64,000 nt of DNA from Streptococcus pneumoniae (GCF_001347015.1 NZ_CFGI01000003.1:1-64000); one strand, 5' to 3'; shown: positions 17,066 to 25,780, counted from the stretch's first letter. Translations and numbers: made by a program. Notes: generated from the letters alone by a model not told the origin.

Positions 17066-17074
17066 TGATATAAT
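17066..17074 (+). promoter_or_regulatory. Extended -10 promoter of the esterase/ATP-grasp genes
   Basis: TGA-TATAAT, 36 nt before the likely ATG at 17110. Confidence 0.55.
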
Positions 17075-17109
17075 GAGATAAAATTTTGAATATAGAGAGT
17101 TTTCTGACA

Positions 17110-17934
17110 ATGAATCATTCCTACTTTTATTTAAAAATGAAAGAACACAAACTCAAGGTTCCTTATACAGGTAAAGAGCGCCGTGTACGTGTTCTTCTAC
17201 CTAAAGATTATGAGAAAGACACGGACCGCTCCTATCCTGTTGTATACTTTCATGACGGGCAAAATGTTTTTTATAGCAAAGAATCCTTCATTGGTCACTC
17301 ATGGAAGATTATCCCAGCTATTAAGCGTAATCCTGATATCAGTCGCATGATTGTCGTTGCCATTGACAATGATGGTATGGGGCGGATGAATGAGTATGCG
17401 GCTTGGAAGTTCCAAGAATCTCCTATTCCGGGGCAGCAGTTTGGTGGTAAGGGTGTGGAGTATGCCGAGTTTGTTATGGAGGTGGTCAAGCCATTTATAG
17501 ATGAGACCTACCGTACCAAAGCTGATCGCCAGCATACGGCTATGATTGGGTCTTCACTAGGAGGCAATATTACCCAGTTTATCGGTTTGGAATACCAAGA
17601 CCAAATTGGTTGCTTGGGCGTCTTTTCATCTGCCAACTGGCTCCACCAAGAAGCTTTTAATCGCTATATCGAGCGTCAGCAACTATCGCCTGACCAGCGC
17701 ATCTTCATCTATGTGGGAACGGAAGAAGCGGATGATACAGACAAGACCTTGATGGCTGGCAATATCAAACAAGCCTATATCGACTCATCGCTTCGCTATT
17801 ACCATGATTTGATAGCAGGGGGAGTACACTTGGGCAATCTTGTTTTGAAAGTTCAGTCTGGTGCCATCCATAGTGAAATCCCTTGGTCGGAGAATTTACC
17901 AGACTGTCTGAGATTTTTTGCAGAAAACTGGTAA
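17110..17934 (+). CDS. Esterase of the alpha/beta-hydrolase (esterase D-like) class
   Basis: A cytoplasmic hydrolase of about 274 aa (no signal peptide). The nucleophile elbow is GSSLGG (MIGSSLGGN), and the typical PVVYFHDGQNVF oxyanion-side motif lies near the N-terminus. The catalytic His is probably in SGAIHSEIPW near the end. These features match the putative esterase family related to esterase D and Fes. The substrate is unknown. The ATG at 17110 is preferred over an in-frame TTG at 17086, because the latter lies too close to the -10 box and lacks a ribosome binding site. It heads a three-gene run with a second esterase and an ATP-grasp enzyme. Confidence 0.8.
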   Translation: MNHSYFYLKMKEHKLKVPYTGKERRVRVLLPKDYEKDTDRSYPVVYFHDGQNVFYSKESFIGHSWKIIPAIKRNPDISRMIVVAIDNDGMGRMNEYAAWKFQESPIPGQQFGGKGVEYAEFVMEVVKPFIDETYRTKADRQHTAMIGSSLGGNITQFIGLEYQDQIGCLGVFSSANWLHQEAFNRYIERQQLSPDQRIFIYVGTEEADDTDKTLMAGNIKQAYIDSSLRYYHDLIAGGVHLGNLVLKVQSGAIHSEIPWSENLPDCLRFFAENW

Positions 17935-17952
17935 AGTAAGAAAGGAGAAAAT

Positions 17953-18693
17953 ATGCATATTGAACATCTTAGCCACTGGAGTGGCAATCTTAATCGTGAA
18001 ATGTACCTTAACCGTTATGGTCATGCTGGGATTCCAGTTGTGGTCTTTGCTTCATCAGGTGGTAGTCACAACGAATACTATGATTTTGGTATGATTGATG
18101 CCTGTGCTTCCTTTATTGAGGAAGGCCGTATCCAGTTCTTTACCCTATCCAGTGTAGACAGTGAGAGCTGGTTGGCCACTTGGAAAAACGGTCACGACCA
18201 AGCGGAGATGCATCGTGCCTACGAACGTTATGTGATTGAGGAGGCCATTCCTTTTATCAAGCACAAGACAGGTTGGTTTGATGGAATGATGACGACAGGT
18301 TGCTCGATGGGGGCTTATCATGCAGTCAATTTCTTCCTTCAGCATCCAGATGTCTTTACCAAGGTGATAGCTCTTAGTGGTGTTTACGATGCACGTTTCT
18401 TTGTCGGCGATTACTACAATGATGATGCTATTTATCAAAACTCGCCAGTAGATTATATCTGGAATCAGAACGACGGCTGGTTTATTGATCGTTATCGTCA
18501 AGCAGAGATTGTGCTTTGTACGGGTCTCGGTGCCTGGGAACAAGATGGTCTACCATCCTTTTACAAGCTCAAAGAAGCCTTTGACCAGAAACAAATTCCA
18601 GCCTGGTTTGCTGAATGGGGACACGATGTCGCCCACGACTGGGAATGGTGGCGCAAACAAATGCCTTATTTCCTCGGCAATCTCTATTTATAA
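17953..18693 (+). CDS. Second esterase-like alpha/beta hydrolase
   Basis: A 246-aa hydrolase with the nucleophile elbow GCSMGAYHA, an N-terminal PVVVFASSGG strand-loop and a C-terminal GHDVAHDWEWW segment containing the likely catalytic His. It belongs to the same broad esterase family as its upstream neighbour but is clearly divergent from it, so this is not a recent tandem duplication. The spacing of 18 nt with an AAAGGAG ribosome binding site points to one transcript. No signal peptide is seen. The substrate is unknown. Confidence 0.78.
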   Translation: MHIEHLSHWSGNLNREMYLNRYGHAGIPVVVFASSGGSHNEYYDFGMIDACASFIEEGRIQFFTLSSVDSESWLATWKNGHDQAEMHRAYERYVIEEAIPFIKHKTGWFDGMMTTGCSMGAYHAVNFFLQHPDVFTKVIALSGVYDARFFVGDYYNDDAIYQNSPVDYIWNQNDGWFIDRYRQAEIVLCTGLGAWEQDGLPSFYKLKEAFDQKQIPAWFAEWGHDVAHDWEWWRKQMPYFLGNLYL

Positions 18694-18705
18694 AAGGAGT
18701 TACCT

Positions 18706-19872
18706 ATGAATTACCTTGTTATTTCTCCCTACTATCCACAAAACTTTCAACAGTTTACCATCGAACTTGCCAATAAAGGCATCACAGTCTTGGGAATTGG
18801 TCAAGAACCATACGAGCAATTGGATGAACCTTTACGCAATAGCCTGACCGAGTATTTCCGTGTTGACAATCTTGAAAATATAGATGAAGTCAAACGTGCA
18901 GTTGCTTTTCTCTTTTATAAACATGGACCAATTGACCGCATTGAATCCCATAATGAATACTGGCTTGAGCTGGACGCAGCTCTCCGTGAACAATTCAATG
19001 TTTTTGGTGCTAAACCAGAGGATCTCAAAAAGACGAAATTTAAGTCTGAAATGAAGAAACTGTTCAAAAAAGCAGGTGTCCCCGTGGTACCTGGAGCTGT
19101 TATCAAAACGGAAGCAGATGTTGATCAAGCAGTGAAAGAAATTGGTCTTCCAATGATTGCCAAACCTGACAATGGAGTGGGAGCAGCCGCGACCTTTAAG
19201 CTTGAAACAGAAGACGATGTCAATCACTTCAAGCAAGAATGGGACCATTCAACCCTTTATTTCTTTGAGAAATTTGTCACCTCTAGCGAAATTTGCACCT
19301 TTGATGGTCTAGTGGATAAGGATGGAAAGATTGTCTTTTCAACAACTTTTGACTACGCCTATACACCGCTTGATCTCATGATTTACAAGATGGACAATTC
19401 TTATTACGTGCTCAAGGATATGGATCCTAAATTACGTAAATATGGTGAGGCAATTGTCAAAGAATTTGGTATGAAAGAACGTTTCTTCCATATTGAGTTC
19501 TTCCGTGAGGGGGACGATTACATTGCCATTGAGTACAATAACCGTCCTGCAGGTGGTTTCACCATTGATGTTTATAACTTTGCTCATTCCTTGGACCTCT
19601 ATCGTGGCTACGCAGCTATTGTCGCAGGAGAGGAGTTCCCGGCGTCAGACTTTGAAGCTCAGTATTGTTTGGCTACTTCTCGCCGTGCAAATGCTCACTA
19701 TGTCTATTCTGAGGAGGACTTGCTTGCCAAATATAGCCAGCAGTTCAAGGTTAAAAAAATCATGCCAGCTGCCTTTGCGGAACTTCAAGGAGATTACCTT
19801 TATATGCTGACAACTCCGAGTCGACAAGAAATGGATCAGATGATTGCTGATTTCGGACAACGTCAGGCTTAA
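18706..19872 (+). CDS. ATP-grasp family ligase
   Basis: A 388-aa ATP-grasp enzyme that should join a carboxylate to an amine or thiol through an acyl-phosphate. An N-terminal pre-ATP-grasp Rossmann region (1-105) is followed by the lysine strand (VVPGAVIKT), the IAKPDNGVGAAAT phosphate loop (about 148-160) and the metal-binding FFHIEFFREGDDYIAIEYNNRPAG block (about 265-288). It resembles carbamoyl-phosphate synthase and PurK/PurD-like sequences but lies outside any purine gene group, so those labels should not be trusted. It begins 12 nt after the second esterase gene, with a GGAG site. A joint pathway with the two esterases is likely but unknown. Confidence 0.78.
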   Translation: MNYLVISPYYPQNFQQFTIELANKGITVLGIGQEPYEQLDEPLRNSLTEYFRVDNLENIDEVKRAVAFLFYKHGPIDRIESHNEYWLELDAALREQFNVFGAKPEDLKKTKFKSEMKKLFKKAGVPVVPGAVIKTEADVDQAVKEIGLPMIAKPDNGVGAAATFKLETEDDVNHFKQEWDHSTLYFFEKFVTSSEICTFDGLVDKDGKIVFSTTFDYAYTPLDLMIYKMDNSYYVLKDMDPKLRKYGEAIVKEFGMKERFFHIEFFREGDDYIAIEYNNRPAGGFTIDVYNFAHSLDLYRGYAAIVAGEEFPASDFEAQYCLATSRRANAHYVYSEEDLLAKYSQQFKVKKIMPAAFAELQGDYLYMLTTPSRQEMDQMIADFGQRQA

Positions 19873-19881
19873 GAGACTATC

Positions 19882-19918
19882 GGATTAAGGAAATTCACTC
19901 CCTTAATCCTTTTGTTTT
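19882..19918 (+). terminator. Terminator of the esterase/ATP-grasp operon
   Basis: Perfect 9-bp stem GGATTAAGG/CCTTAATCC (19882-19890 and 19901-19909) with a T-rich tail. Confidence 0.8.
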
Positions 19919-20156
19919 GTCTGATAAAAAATAAGAGCATCCTAACAAGGTAGCTATCATAAAACTTGTTCGATAACTATTTGAAGCAGGATTAGGTGGT
20001 CAGAAATTGAATTTTAATACTTCAATTGAGTCATAGTATTGTGTTTTCGTATCCTTAAATCAGCTAAAAGGATCCATGACGACACCTATACGATATAGTT
20101 TTCAAGATACTAAACAAGTCTATTAAAATATTCAGGTGACGCATAGATATAGTTAA

Positions 20157-20185
20157 TTGAAGCTTTGTTTGAAATCTGATAAAAT
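20157..20185 (+). promoter_or_regulatory. hsdM promoter
   Basis: TTGAAG (20157-20162) and TAAAAT (20180-20185, preceded by TGA) at 17-bp spacing. The 240 bases between the preceding terminator and this promoter show no gene or repeat that I can recognise. Confidence 0.6.
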
Positions 20186-20227
20186 AATGATATTACTAAG
20201 TTTTAAAAACTAAAGAAAAGGGAAGAT

Positions 20228-21721
20228 ATGATTACAGGCGAATTAAAAAATAAAATCGATCAGTTGTGGGAAATTCTTTGGACAGAAGGAAATGCAAATC
20301 CTTTAACAAATATTGAACAGTTGACTTATCTCTTATTTATGAAAGATTTGGATAGTGTCGAGCTTGGACGTGAAAGTGATGCTGAATTTTTAGGGATTCC
20401 TTATGAGGGAGTTTTTCCAAAAGATAAACCTGAATACCGTTGGTCAACTTTTAAAAATATAGGAGATGCTCAGGAAGTTTATCGTTTAATGACTCAGGAG
20501 ATTTTTCCGTTTATTAAAAATCTCAAGGGGGATACAGATGATACAGCCTTTTCACGATATATGCGAGAAGCTATTTTTCAAATAAATAAACCTGCTACGC
20601 TTCAAAAGGCAATTTCTATCTTAGATGTTTTTCCAACTAGGGGATTAGATGTAGATTTTGATAATGACAAACAAAGTATTACTGATATCGGAGATATCTA
20701 TGAATATCTGTTATCAAAATTGTCGACCGCAGGTAAAAATGGACAGTTCCGTACACCTCGTCACATCATCGATATGATGGTTGAGTTGATGCAACCAACC
20801 ATCAAAGATATCATCTCAGATCCCGCTATGGGTTCTGCTGGCTTCTTAGTATCTGCTAGCCGTTACTTAAAGCGTAAGAAAGATGAATGGGAAACCAATA
20901 CAGATAATATCAACCATTTTCATAATCAGATGTTTCATGGAAATGATACGGATACGACTATGTTAAGACTTGGGGCGATGAACATGATGCTACATGGAGT
21001 AGAAAATCCACAAATCAGTTACCTTGACTCGCTGTCTCAAGATAATGAAGAAGCCGATAAATATACTTTGGTTTTAGCAAATCCTCCTTTTAAAGGCTCA
21101 CTTGACTACAATTCAACCTCTAATGACCTTCTTGCAACCGTAAAAACCAAAAAAACAGAATTACTCTTTCTTTCTCTTTTCTTGCGAACTTTAAAACCAG
21201 GTGGACGAGCAGCAGTTATCGTACCTGATGGTGTCCTTTTTGGTTCGTCTAAAGCTCATAAAGGAATTCGTCAGGAAATTGTAGAGAACCATAAGCTTGA
21301 TGCTGTAATCTCAATGCCTAGTGGTGTTTTCAAGCCTTATGCTGGAGTTTCAACTGCCATTCTCATCTTTACAAAAACTGGCAATGGTGGTACTGACAAG
21401 GTCTGGTTTTACGATATGAAAGCGGATGGTTTAAGTTTGGATGATAAGCGACAACCGATTAGCGACAATGATATTCCAGATATTATCGAACGCTTTCATC
21501 ATCTTGAAAAAGAAGCAGAACGTCAGAGAACGGATCAATCTTTCTTTGTTCCAGTTGCTGAGATAAAGGAAAATGATTATGATTTGTCTATCAATAAATA
21601 TAAAGAGATTGAGTATGAAAAAATTGAGTATGAACCAACAGAGGTCATCTTAAAGAAAATCAATGATTTAGAAACAGAAATTCAAGCTGGCTTGGCTGAA
21701 TTAGAAAAATTACTCAAGTAG
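20228..21721 (+). CDS. hsdM: Type I restriction-modification methyltransferase subunit
   Basis: HsdM (497 aa) methylates adenine in the two half-sites chosen by HsdS and is required for both modification and restriction complexes. The N-terminal helical domain (1-120) is followed by the methyltransferase core. The SAM-binding motif is DPAMGSAGFL near residue 198 and the catalytic motif IV is NPPF near 285. The C-terminal helices (about 455-497) are the usual HsdS contact. The next gene starts 13 nt after the stop. It is the first gene of a tvr-type locus. Confidence 0.95.
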   Translation: MITGELKNKIDQLWEILWTEGNANPLTNIEQLTYLLFMKDLDSVELGRESDAEFLGIPYEGVFPKDKPEYRWSTFKNIGDAQEVYRLMTQEIFPFIKNLKGDTDDTAFSRYMREAIFQINKPATLQKAISILDVFPTRGLDVDFDNDKQSITDIGDIYEYLLSKLSTAGKNGQFRTPRHIIDMMVELMQPTIKDIISDPAMGSAGFLVSASRYLKRKKDEWETNTDNINHFHNQMFHGNDTDTTMLRLGAMNMMLHGVENPQISYLDSLSQDNEEADKYTLVLANPPFKGSLDYNSTSNDLLATVKTKKTELLFLSLFLRTLKPGGRAAVIVPDGVLFGSSKAHKGIRQEIVENHKLDAVISMPSGVFKPYAGVSTAILIFTKTGNGGTDKVWFYDMKADGLSLDDKRQPISDNDIPDIIERFHHLEKEAERQRTDQSFFVPVAEIKENDYDLSINKYKEIEYEKIEYEPTEVILKKINDLETEIQAGLAELEKLLK

Positions 21722-22296
21722 GGAGGTGGCTGTATGAAAAAAGTGAAGTTGGGGGAAGTCTTATCTCTAAAAAAAGGCAAGAAAGCCACTGTACTTGCTG
21801 AACAAACAACTCTAAGCCAACGTTATATTCAAATAGATGATTTAAGAAATAATAATAATTTAAAGTTCACTGAAAGTTTAAATATGACTGAAGCACTCCC
21901 AGATGATATTCTGATAGCATGGGATGGTGCTAATGCAGGAACAATTGGTTATGGGTTATCGGGAGCTGTTGGTAGTACAATTACGGTCTTAAAAAAGAAT
22001 GAGCGATACAAAGAAAAAATTATATCAGATTACTTGGGAGTCTTTTTGGAAAGTAAATCGCAGTATTTACGAGATCATTCAACAGGTGCAACAATTCCTC
22101 ATTTAAACAAGAATATATTACTTGATTTACAATTAGAATTGCTAGGTATCGAGGAACAAGAGAACATTATCAGTATTCTTAATACGATTAAAAGGCTTAT
22201 TACTAAAAGAAAATTGCAGTTAGATGAACTAAACTTGCTTGTCAAATCCCGATATTCCGAGGAGGTGGTTGCATGAAGAAAGTGAAGTTAGGGGAA
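21722..22296 (+). repeat. Repeated 5' ends of the two adjacent hsdS genes
   Basis: A 36-bp block covering the ribosome binding site and first codons (21722-21757, GGAGGTGGCTGTATGAA onward) recurs at 22261-22296 with 32 identities. It places two translation starts in tandem and marks the boundary of exchangeable specificity cassettes. Confidence 0.75.
21734..22276 (+). CDS. hsdS: Half-length type I specificity protein (one target-recognition domain)
   Basis: A 180-aa HsdS fragment holding a single target-recognition domain (1-145) and one conserved helical spacer (about 146-180, ending VKSRYSEEVVA). A full HsdS has two of each. It ends where the central repeat of other hsdS copies begins (the AAATCCCGAT block at 22244), so it looks like an N-terminal cassette stranded by recombination. 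It is translatable: it has a strong ribosome binding site and its stop overlaps the next start by 4 nt. Half-size HsdS proteins can dimerise to give symmetric recognition in known type I systems, so it may be functional, but this is untested. Confidence 0.85.
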   Translation: MKKVKLGEVLSLKKGKKATVLAEQTTLSQRYIQIDDLRNNNNLKFTESLNMTEALPDDILIAWDGANAGTIGYGLSGAVGSTITVLKKNERYKEKIISDYLGVFLESKSQYLRDHSTGATIPHLNKNILLDLQLELLGIEEQENIISILNTIKRLITKRKLQLDELNLLVKSRYSEEVVA

Positions 22297-23415
22297 ATTT
22301 GTGAAATAGTTACAGGTTCAACTCCAAAGAGTAGTAATCCAAATTATTGGAATGGAGAATACAAATGGATTACTCCTGCAGAAATTAGTGATGATGATTT
22401 TATCGTTTTTGACACACAACGGAAAATTACTAAGTTAGGAATTGAAGAAACGGGCTTGAAATCATTTCCTACGGGAACAGTTTTGTTATCGTCTCGTGCT
22501 CCGATTGGTAAAGTTGCAATTTCAGGATGTGAGATGTATTGTAATCAAGGTTTTAAAAATTTTATCTGCTCAAATAAAATCAATAATGAGTATTTATATT
22601 ATTTTTTTAAAGCAAGAAAAAATTATTTGAATATTTTGGGGCGAGGAGCAACATTCAAGGAAATATCTAAAAGTATAGTATCTGATATTGAGATTTTTTT
22701 GCCAACGTATGACATACAGAGGAAACAAGTTAAAGTTCTAAAAAAAATTGATAAACTTATTTATACTAGAAAAGAACAATTGATTGAGTTTGAATATCTC
22801 GTAAAATCCCGATTTAACGAGATGTTTATGCTAAGAAACTTTCCATTAAAAAGACTTGGAGAATTAGTTGAAGAAGTCCGATATGGAACTAGTTTACCAG
22901 CCACTCTTAACGGTAAGTATGGATATTTAAGAATGAATAATATAACTGAAGACGGTCGATTGAATATACAGAATTTAAAACACATAGATGTTCCAGAGAA
23001 AGACTTAGAAAAGTATGTTGTAAGAAAAGGGGATGTACTATTTAATCGTACAAATAGTCTGGAATTAGTTGGGAAAACATGTATCTATGAATTAGATTAT
23101 GATATGGTTATTGCAGGTTATATTATTCGTATCAGAACAAAGAATAATATTTTAAATCCTAGATACCTCTCTGAATTTTTAAATTTTCCTAGTACAAAGA
23201 AGTTTCTAAGGAACATCGCGAAAGGTGCTGTTAATCAAGCTAATATAAATGCAAAAGAATTACAAAATATTTTCATCCCCCTCCCCCCTCTAGCCCTCCA
23301 AAATGAGTTCGCAGACTTTGTAGCCCAGGTCGACAAATCACAATTGGCAATCCAAAAATCTCTGGAAGAACTTGAAACTTTGAAGAAATCTCTGATGCAG
23401 GAGTATTTTGGCTGA
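22273..23415 (+). CDS. hsdS: Type I restriction-modification specificity subunit (full length)
   Basis: HsdS (380 aa) reads the split DNA target and docks HsdM and HsdR. The order is TRD1 (1-145), central conserved helix (about 155-182, VKSRFNEMFM), TRD2 (about 190-335) and distal conserved helix (about 336-380, PLALQNEFADFVAQVDKSQ). Both spacer regions coincide with DNA direct repeats shared with the silent cassette at 25.2-25.7 kb, so TRD2 can be swapped by recombination. It starts inside the stop of the half-length hsdS with its own GGAGG site. Confidence 0.93.
   Translation: MKKVKLGEICEIVTGSTPKSSNPNYWNGEYKWITPAEISDDDFIVFDTQRKITKLGIEETGLKSFPTGTVLLSSRAPIGKVAISGCEMYCNQGFKNFICSNKINNEYLYYFFKARKNYLNILGRGATFKEISKSIVSDIEIFLPTYDIQRKQVKVLKKIDKLIYTRKEQLIEFEYLVKSRFNEMFMLRNFPLKRLGELVEEVRYGTSLPATLNGKYGYLRMNNITEDGRLNIQNLKHIDVPEKDLEKYVVRKGDVLFNRTNSLELVGKTCIYELDYDMVIAGYIIRIRTKNNILNPRYLSEFLNFPSTKKFLRNIAKGAVNQANINAKELQNIFIPLPPLALQNEFADFVAQVDKSQLAIQKSLEELETLKKSLMQEYFG
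22804..22827 (+). repeat. tvr central direct repeat, copy 1
   Basis: The 24-bp block AAATCCCGATTTAACGAGAT plus GTTT encodes the central HsdS spacer (KSRFNEMF). It is identical to 25209-25232 in the silent cassette. A 10-bp part also occurs at 22244-22253 at the end of the half-length hsdS. Confidence 0.85.
23291..23345 (+). repeat. tvr distal direct repeat, copy 1
   Basis: A 55-bp block encoding the distal HsdS spacer (ALQNEFADFVA). It matches 25639-25693 at 54 of 55 positions; the single difference is at 23327. Together with the central repeat it brackets TRD2. Confidence 0.88.
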
Positions 23416-23425
23416 TATTCTGCCA

Positions 23426-23454
23426 TTGTAATTACCGTAATGATTTGTTATAAT
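23426..23454 (+). promoter_or_regulatory. Toxin-antitoxin promoter with flanking inverted repeat
   Basis: TTGTAA (23426-23431) and TATAAT (23449-23454) at 17 bp. The promoter is embraced by ATTGTA and TACAAT arms, suggesting autoregulation by the antitoxin. An AAAGGAGG site follows before 23475. Confidence 0.65.
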
Positions 23455-23474
23455 ACAATAAAGGAGGAAATCAG

Positions 23475-23711
23475 ATGGTAGTAAAAACAAGAAAACAAGG
23501 AAATTCAATCACCATTACGATTCCAAGTGAATTTAATATTCCAAGTGGTGTTAAATACGAAGCGAAATTGTTACCAAGTGGTGAGATTATCTTTACTCCT
23601 GAAGAATTGGGGCAGCAGGTTTCTTATGTATCTGATGATGCCTTTGACTTAAATTTAGATAAAATATTTGACGAATATGACGATGTTTTCAAAGCTTTGG
23701 TGGAAAAATGA
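23475..23711 (+). CDS. AbrB/MazE-like antitoxin of the tvr locus
   Basis: A 78-aa protein whose N-terminus (MVVKTRKQGNSITITIPSEF) is a swapped-hairpin DNA-binding domain. An acidic C-terminal tail (DLNLDKIFDEYDDVFKALVEK) follows that would cover the toxin. The stop overlaps the toxin start by 4 nt. It should neutralise the Doc-type toxin and repress their shared promoter. In the pneumococcal tvr locus, toxin-antitoxin homologues dampen recombinase transcription (recalled from published work on SpnIV). A decayed relative of this gene lies at 42652. Confidence 0.85.
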   Translation: MVVKTRKQGNSITITIPSEFNIPSGVKYEAKLLPSGEIIFTPEELGQQVSYVSDDAFDLNLDKIFDEYDDVFKALVEK

Positions 23712-24121
23712 CAATCTATCTGACAGAAAAGCAAATTGAAAAAATAAATGCTTTAGCAATTCAACGGTATTCTCCAAATGAGAAAATTCAAATAGTTAGT
23801 CCTTCTGCCTTAAATATGATTGTGAACTTACCAGAACAATTTGTCTTTGGGAAGCCTCTTTATCCAACAATTTTTGATAAAGCAACGATACTATTTGTCC
23901 AATTGATAAAGAAGCATGTTTTTGCTAATGCTAATAAACGAACTGCTTTCTTCGTTTTGGTCAAATTTTTACAATTAAATGGCTATCGTTTTTCTGTAAC
24001 GGTAGAAGAAGCAGTAAAAATGTGTGTAACCATCGCAGTAGAAGCTTTAACTGATGAAAAAATGATAAGCTACTCCAAATGGGTTTCTGAACATTCTGTT
24101 AGAGAAAAGGTCAAAAAGTAA
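23708..24121 (+). CDS. Doc/Fic-type toxin of the tvr locus
   Basis: A 137-aa Fic-fold protein. The active-site loop HVFANANKRTAFF (about 74-86) matches the Doc consensus HxFxxANKR. Doc enzymes phosphorylate elongation factor Tu, whereas other Fic enzymes transfer AMP; the short length and the antitoxin partner favour the Doc branch. It overlaps the antitoxin gene and is followed by an attenuator hairpin before the recombinase gene, so its transcript probably runs into that control element. A decayed copy lies at about 42819-43231. Confidence 0.88.
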   Translation: MTIYLTEKQIEKINALAIQRYSPNEKIQIVSPSALNMIVNLPEQFVFGKPLYPTIFDKATILFVQLIKKHVFANANKRTAFFVLVKFLQLNGYRFSVTVEEAVKMCVTIAVEALTDEKMISYSKWVSEHSVREKVKK

Positions 24122-24164
24122 TCTAGTATGCTGGATTTGAATGAGAACAAGAAAATAAATGAAC

Positions 24165-24212
24165 AGACAATATTAGAATTCTGTAATGCAGAAACTGATA
24201 TTGTCTCTTTTT
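24165..24212 (+). terminator. Attenuator upstream of the recombinase gene
   Basis: The outer stem AGACAATAT/ATATTGTCT (24165-24173 and 24198-24206) and inner stem TTCTG/CAGAA (24179-24183 and 24189-24193) are followed by T's, 27 nt before the recombinase ATG. It fits the attenuator reported to limit recombinase transcription in tvr loci. The same element follows the decayed toxin copy at 43273. Confidence 0.8.
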
Positions 24213-24238
24213 ATTGATGAATAAGAAAGTGAAAAATT

Positions 24239-25204
24239 ATGGAATCAAAAGTTACAATTATCATGCAAGAAATGTTACCTCTTTTAAATAATGAACAATT
24301 ACTAGCATTGAGAGAGAGTTTAGAACATCATCTAGTAGACGGAAAAAAGCAGCAGAAGTATTCGAATAATAACCTGTTGCAACTCTTTATCACTGCCAAA
24401 CAGGTAGAGGGCTGTAGCTCAAAAACAATTCGTTATTACCAGAGGACGATTGAAAACTTGTTTAATGGTATTAAGGAGTCTGTGACACAACTCACAACAG
24501 ATGATTTAAGGAGTTATTTAGCAAATTACCAGTCTGAAAAGGATTGTAGTAAGGCGAATTTAGACAATATTAGGCGTATATTGTCTTCTTTTTTTGCTTG
24601 GCTTGAGCAAGAGGAATATATCATTAAAAATCCCATTCGACGGATAAAGAAAATTAAGACTGAGCAAAATGTGAAGGAAACTTATACAGATGAACATTTG
24701 GAAATTATGCGCGATAACTGTGAAAATTTGAGAGATTTGGCAATAATAGACCTACTAGCATCGACAGGTATGCGTGTAGGGGAGCTTGTACAGTTGAATC
24801 GTTCAGATATTGATTTTGAAAACAGAGAGTGTGTTGTCTTTGGTAAAGGAAAGAAGGAGAGACCAGTATATTTTGATGCTCGGACGAAAATTCATTTAAG
24901 AAACTATCTTAACGACAGAAAAGATAGTCATCCTGCTCTTTTTGTAACGTTAGTTGGAAAAGTCCAGAGGCTTGGAATTGCTGGTGTAGAGATTCGCTTA
25001 AGAAAGTTAGGAGACAAACTCGGTATACAAAAGGTTCACCCACATAAGTTCAGAAGAACTTTAGCGACTAAGGCAATTGATAAAGGTATGCCTATCGAGC
25101 AAGTCCAAAAACTGCTAGGTCATAGCAAGATTGACACAACCTTGGCCTATGCCATGGTCAATCAAAATAATGTCAAGCATTCACACCAAAAATTCATCTC
25201 TTAA
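24239..25204 (+). CDS. tvrR: Tyrosine recombinase of the tvr locus
   Basis: XerC/D-like recombinase (321 aa) that should shuffle hsdS cassettes through excision and reinsertion at the direct repeats. An N-terminal SAM-like core-binding domain (about 45-135) precedes the catalytic domain. Its residues are visible: R in TGMRVGELVQL, H-x-x-R in HPHKFRRTLAT, H in LLGHSKIDTT and the nucleophile Y in TLAYAMVNQ. No strong ribosome binding site precedes the ATG, which agrees with deliberately low expression behind an attenuator. The C-terminus runs straight into the silent hsdS cassette. The symbol follows the published tvr nomenclature as I recall it. Confidence 0.9.
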   Translation: MESKVTIIMQEMLPLLNNEQLLALRESLEHHLVDGKKQQKYSNNNLLQLFITAKQVEGCSSKTIRYYQRTIENLFNGIKESVTQLTTDDLRSYLANYQSEKDCSKANLDNIRRILSSFFAWLEQEEYIIKNPIRRIKKIKTEQNVKETYTDEHLEIMRDNCENLRDLAIIDLLASTGMRVGELVQLNRSDIDFENRECVVFGKGKKERPVYFDARTKIHLRNYLNDRKDSHPALFVTLVGKVQRLGIAGVEIRLRKLGDKLGIQKVHPHKFRRTLATKAIDKGMPIEQVQKLLGHSKIDTTLAYAMVNQNNVKHSHQKFIS

Positions 25205-25208
25205 AAGC

Positions 25209-25232
25209 AAATCCCGATTTAACGAGATGTTT
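25209..25232 (+). repeat. tvr central direct repeat, copy 2
   Basis: Identical over 24 bp to 22804-22827. It marks the 5' boundary of the silent cassette, 5 nt after the recombinase stop codon. Confidence 0.85.
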
Positions 25233-25638
25233 GGGGATCCTTTAAATAATAACAAGAAATTTGCAGTAAAAACGGGACAACAGTGTTTTAAATTTTCAAG
25301 TGGAAAATTTCTTGATAAACATGATAGAGTTTTTGAAGGTTATCCTGCCTATGGTGGAAATGGCATTGCTTGGAAAAGTCGAAAATATTTAATTGATCAT
25401 CCTACTATCATCATTGGTCGTGTAGGTGCATATTGTGGCAATGTAAGAACTACCCACGGTAAGGTATGGATAAGTGATAATGCTATATATATAAAAGAAT
25501 TTAAGAATTCCGATTTTAATCTTGTATTTTTATTAGAATTAATGAAAGTAATTGATTTTAGTAAATTTGCTGATTTCTCAGGTCAACCAAAGATAACTCA
25601 AAAACCATTAGAAAATCAGAAATATATTCTCCCCCCTT

Positions 25639-25693
25639 TAGCCCTCCAAAATGAGTTCGCAGACTTTGTAGCCCTGGTCGACAAATCACAATT
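25639..25693 (+). repeat. tvr distal direct repeat, copy 2
   Basis: Matches 23291-23345 at 54 of 55 positions. It marks the 3' boundary of the silent cassette. Recombination between the two copies would excise or exchange the toxin-antitoxin and recombinase segment. Confidence 0.88.
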
Positions 25694-25780
25694 TGCTTGT
25701 GAGATAGCTATAAAAGTGTGGAGAAATAGCTTGAAATTTAGTATAATATAGCTAAACTATTTGTTTAAAGTGAGAAAAAA

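Larger units (their letters stand above)
25205..25751 (+). pseudogene. hsdS: Silent hsdS cassette (TRD2 only)
   Basis: A 5'-truncated specificity gene starting with the central spacer (KSRFNEMFGDPLN) and holding one alternative target-recognition domain and the distal spacer (PLALQNEFADFVALVDKSQ), then a degenerate tail ending at TAG 25749-25751. The frame is open further upstream inside the recombinase gene, but no proper start or ribosome binding site exists, so it is a donor of TRD2 rather than a gene. Both flanking repeats match the active hsdS. Confidence 0.85.

Noticed and set aside
18706-19872. PurD/PurK (purine synthesis) label for the ATP-grasp gene
   Set aside because: No other purine gene is nearby and only the generic ATP-grasp blocks match; a specific purine role is not supported.
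25131-25204. ATG at 25131 as start of a 206-aa HsdS
   Set aside because: This segment lies inside the recombinase gene in another frame and has no ribosome binding site; the region from 25205 is a silent cassette.
24239-25204. Reading the recombinase as a phage integrase
   Set aside because: Its setting between hsdS copies, with matching direct repeats and an attenuator, and the lack of other phage genes fit the tvr recombinase better.
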